Below are positions 14,602 to 16,127 of a stretch of DNA of 16,127 bases, in pieces. Both the position numbers and the translations under genes were made by a program. The DNA comes from Bacteroidales bacterium (lineage in GTDB: Bacteria; Bacteroidota; Bacteroidia; Bacteroidales; B18-G4): NCBI GenBank assembly GCA_023145125.1, contig JAGLEK010000110.1, positions 1-16,127 of the forward strand, given 5' to 3'. Each line of letters begins with the position of its first letter. Position 1 is the first letter of the stretch. Under the pieces are notes generated by a model that was not told the DNA's origin, searched no databases, and saw only the letters and a program-made list of their open reading frames with translations.

Positions 14602-15411
14602 TCATACTTTCATCTCATTCATCAAAATACAAACATACTCCTGTGACAAGCCTTGCTTTTTTACTTTTAGTTCTTGCATAAACTCCTGCAGGGAATTGAT
14701 ATTCCCGGTATCAGGGCGTTTTCGGAGGTATTTCTCCAGATTAACTTCCAGGTTCAGGCTGTCATGCCATGCACCGGCCAGCTCACCAAGTTCTCTGAGC
14801 CTTTCAATTGAAATGTGAAGGTAATCCTGTACCGGCAGCCGCCCATCAAAGATATTGCCGAGATAAATGACATCTTTCAGTTTCGTCCGGATATTGTGCA
14901 GCCTCTTTTCTTTAGTGCTTCCGTGGAAAAGTATATGTATATCTGATTCCAGGGTGGCGAGAAGAATATGGCCACAGGCTAATGCCTGCTTTTCAGAAAC
15001 GTTTTGAAGCAGTTCCTTAAGTTTGCGCTCAAACTCGTCAAGGGATTCTTTGCTGAAAATATCCAGTGCCTGTTCAAATTTTGACCTTTGTTTAGCTATG
15101 CGTCGATCGAACAGCTTGATCACCGGATCCAGATCCTCATATTGCTGGTCGATCATCAATTGCCCGGTAACCTGCAGGTCGCGAAGTCTGCCGGATCGTT
15201 TGAAAAGTTTATTGATCTCCCTGAGACTGCCTTTGGCATCGAAAACATCATCACTTATCAGATCGCTTAATCTTGCAAGCACACGAAGTCTTTTTACACT
15301 CAGGCGAAAATTGTGAATGGCCTCCACATCCTCCGGATCTCTGCACAAAAGGAGGTTTTCTTCAATGATCGACTTATGCTTTTGGAAATATGCAAGGATG
15401 TGGGATGGCAT
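14602..15411 (-). CDS. CHAD-domain protein (probable polyphosphate binding)
   Basis: A 269-aa, Arg/Lys-rich, all-helical protein covering one CHAD (conserved histidine alpha-helical domain) fold. The first repeat has EAIHNFRLSVKRLRV (His33 with downstream Lys/Arg) and RSGRLRDLQV (72-81). The second has RLHNIRTKLKDV (His172) and LGELAGAWHDSLNL (208-221, His216). These two His/Arg/Lys sets line the basic groove of known CHAD structures, which bind inorganic polyphosphate. No CYTH (triphosphate hydrolase) domain is fused and no signal peptide is seen, so it should be cytosolic. No polyphosphate kinase or phosphatase gene is nearby. It is separated from the PerM-like gene by 178 bases holding array C, and is divergent from the DUF5687 gene. 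Confidence 0.9.
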   Translation of the reverse strand: MPSHILAYFQKHKSIIEENLLLCRDPEDVEAIHNFRLSVKRLRVLARLSDLISDDVFDAKGSLREINKLFKRSGRLRDLQVTGQLMIDQQYEDLDPVIKLFDRRIAKQRSKFEQALDIFSKESLDEFERKLKELLQNVSEKQALACGHILLATLESDIHILFHGSTKEKRLHNIRTKLKDVIYLGNIFDGRLPVQDYLHISIERLRELGELAGAWHDSLNLEVNLEKYLRKRPDTGNINSLQEFMQELKVKKQGLSQEYVCILMNEMKV

Positions 15412-15423
15412 GGCGCGAAATTA

Positions 15424-15447
15424 CAGAAATATGCGGAATAAACCGTC
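15424..15447 (-). promoter_or_regulatory. Possible promoter of the CHAD gene overlapping array D
   Basis: On the minus strand TATTTCTG (15424-15431) is one mismatch from TAnnTTTG. A TTG about 18 bases upstream would be the -33 box, and it is supplied by the first GTCAACC repeat unit (GGTTGAC on the minus strand). It lies 12 bases before the start codon, so the leader would be very short. Confidence 0.25.
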
Positions 15448-15521
15448 AACCATCAATCATCAATCGTCAACTGTCAACCGTCAACCGTCAACTAATTCAA
15501 CACCCAACACTCAACACTCAA
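15445..15521. repeat. 7-bp tandem repeat array D (GTCAACC, then CACTCAA units)
   Basis: Eleven units in one register: GTCAACC, ATCAATC twice, GTCAACT, GTCAACC twice, GTCAACT, AATTCAA, CACCCAA, CACTCAA twice. A weaker unit ATAAACC may precede at 15438. The array fills most of the divergent gap between the CHAD and DUF5687 genes. Confidence 0.85.
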
Positions 15522-15558
15522 AACTATTTTCATATCTTCGGAGTGTAAATTTTCGATT

Positions 15559-16127
15559 ATGGTTATCAAATGGTTTATCAGTCATCAATGGAAACAGGCA
15601 CGCCGATCGCCTTTCTGGCAGAAGAGCCTTGTCCTTAATATAATTCTTGGGTTTTTTATTTTTCTGATCCTGCTGGAACTGCTTGGATTGGGACTCATGC
15701 TCAAGACCATTCTCTCTGAGGTGTATCCGGGCCGGGACCTGGTGGAGATCTTTAATGGCGCCCTTCTGTATTACTTTGCCATCGACCTCATCCTGCGATA
15801 CCTTATGCAGTCTTTGCCTGTGATGGCGGCTCAGCCTTATTTTCATTTACCGGTTCGGAAAACGGTGATCGTGAACTATATACTGGCCAAGTCGATACTG
15901 TTTATTCTAAACTACCTGCCTTTGCTTGTGCTCATTCCCTGGGCGGTTAAAACTGTGGCTTTGGATTATTCCACCGTACAGGCACTGCAATGGCTGTTCG
16001 GGATCATATTCCTCATGTTTACCAATAACTTTATTATCGTTTACGTAAAACGACAGATATTTTCCCGTCCATGGATCGTGGCTGTCTTCGGCTTCATAGT
16101 AATTGGGTTTATTTTACTTGACTCGCT
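15559..16127 (+). CDS. DUF5687-family membrane protein, 5' part only
   Basis: An open frame starts at ATG 15559 and runs off the window with 189 complete codons. The protein begins MVIKWFISHQWKQARRSPFW. It has hydrophobic segments at about residues 24-48, a segment around 66-80, and further ones near 108-128, 140-160 and 170-187. The FNGALLYYFAIDLILRY and QPYFHLPVRK segments resemble what I recall of DUF5687, a Bacteroidota family similar to ABC-2 type permeases and usually next to an ABC ATPase gene (which would lie outside). TATCTTCG at 15533-15540, one mismatch from the -7 consensus, could be its promoter. The substrate is unknown. Confidence 0.75.
   Translation, partial: MVIKWFISHQWKQARRSPFWQKSLVLNIILGFFIFLILLELLGLGLMLKTILSEVYPGRDLVEIFNGALLYYFAIDLILRYLMQSLPVMAAQPYFHLPVRKTVIVNYILAKSILFILNYLPLLVLIPWAVKTVALDYSTVQALQWLFGIIFLMFTNNFIIVYVKRQIFSRPWIVAVFGFIVIGFILLDS

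Noticed and set aside
14534..14818. Plus-strand open frame containing LSLSKG
   Set aside because: It starts in repeat array C, crosses a dispersed repeat and then runs antisense to the CHAD gene; it is a typical spurious product.

Overview
The window looks like chromosomal DNA from a Bacteroidota bacterium, most likely a Bacteroidales-type environmental lineage. The evidence is a -7 promoter element of the form TAnnTTTG before guaB and surA, the near absence of Shine-Dalgarno sequences, a Bacteroidota-restricted DUF5687 membrane protein, and the gene set guaB, three foldases and moxR. The order-level placement is inference. No phage, transposase, integrase, CRISPR or tRNA gene was seen. No gap exceeds 300 bases.

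Layout. Positions 1-195 hold a possibly structured RNA segment, a terminator-like hairpin and the guaB promoter. A plus-strand block follows: guaB (IMP dehydrogenase), a 675-aa periplasmic parvulin foldase, a short lipoprotein resembling a foldase that has lost its rotamase domain, a SurA-like foldase with its own promoter, a MoxR AAA+ ATPase, and an HlyD/MacA-type adaptor. This block meets a minus-strand block head-on in a 137-bp convergent gap at 8440-8576. Read in the direction of transcription, the minus-strand block is a CHAD-domain protein (14602-15411), then a tightly spaced cluster: AI-2E/PerM-family membrane protein, THUMP-type 23S rRNA methyltransferase, ATP-dependent phosphofructokinase and PriA. 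A divergent plus-strand DUF5687 gene starts at 15559 and runs off the window.

How the genes fit together. The three foldase-like proteins plausibly serve outer-membrane protein and lipoprotein maturation. They share a transcriptional neighbourhood with purine synthesis. The second block combines housekeeping functions (glycolysis, ribosome modification, replication restart) with a transporter-like protein.

The most unusual signal is not a gene. The three largest intergenic gaps apart from the guaB leader (8440-8576, 14424-14601, 15412-15558) each carry short tandem arrays with a strict 7-bp period. The unit sequence differs from array to array, and even along one array, while the period is kept. 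In the convergent gap two such arrays flank a 26-bp inverted repeat and together fill nearly the whole space between two stop codons. They resemble in form the heptamer STRR repeats described in cyanobacteria and are the best candidate here for an undescribed element.
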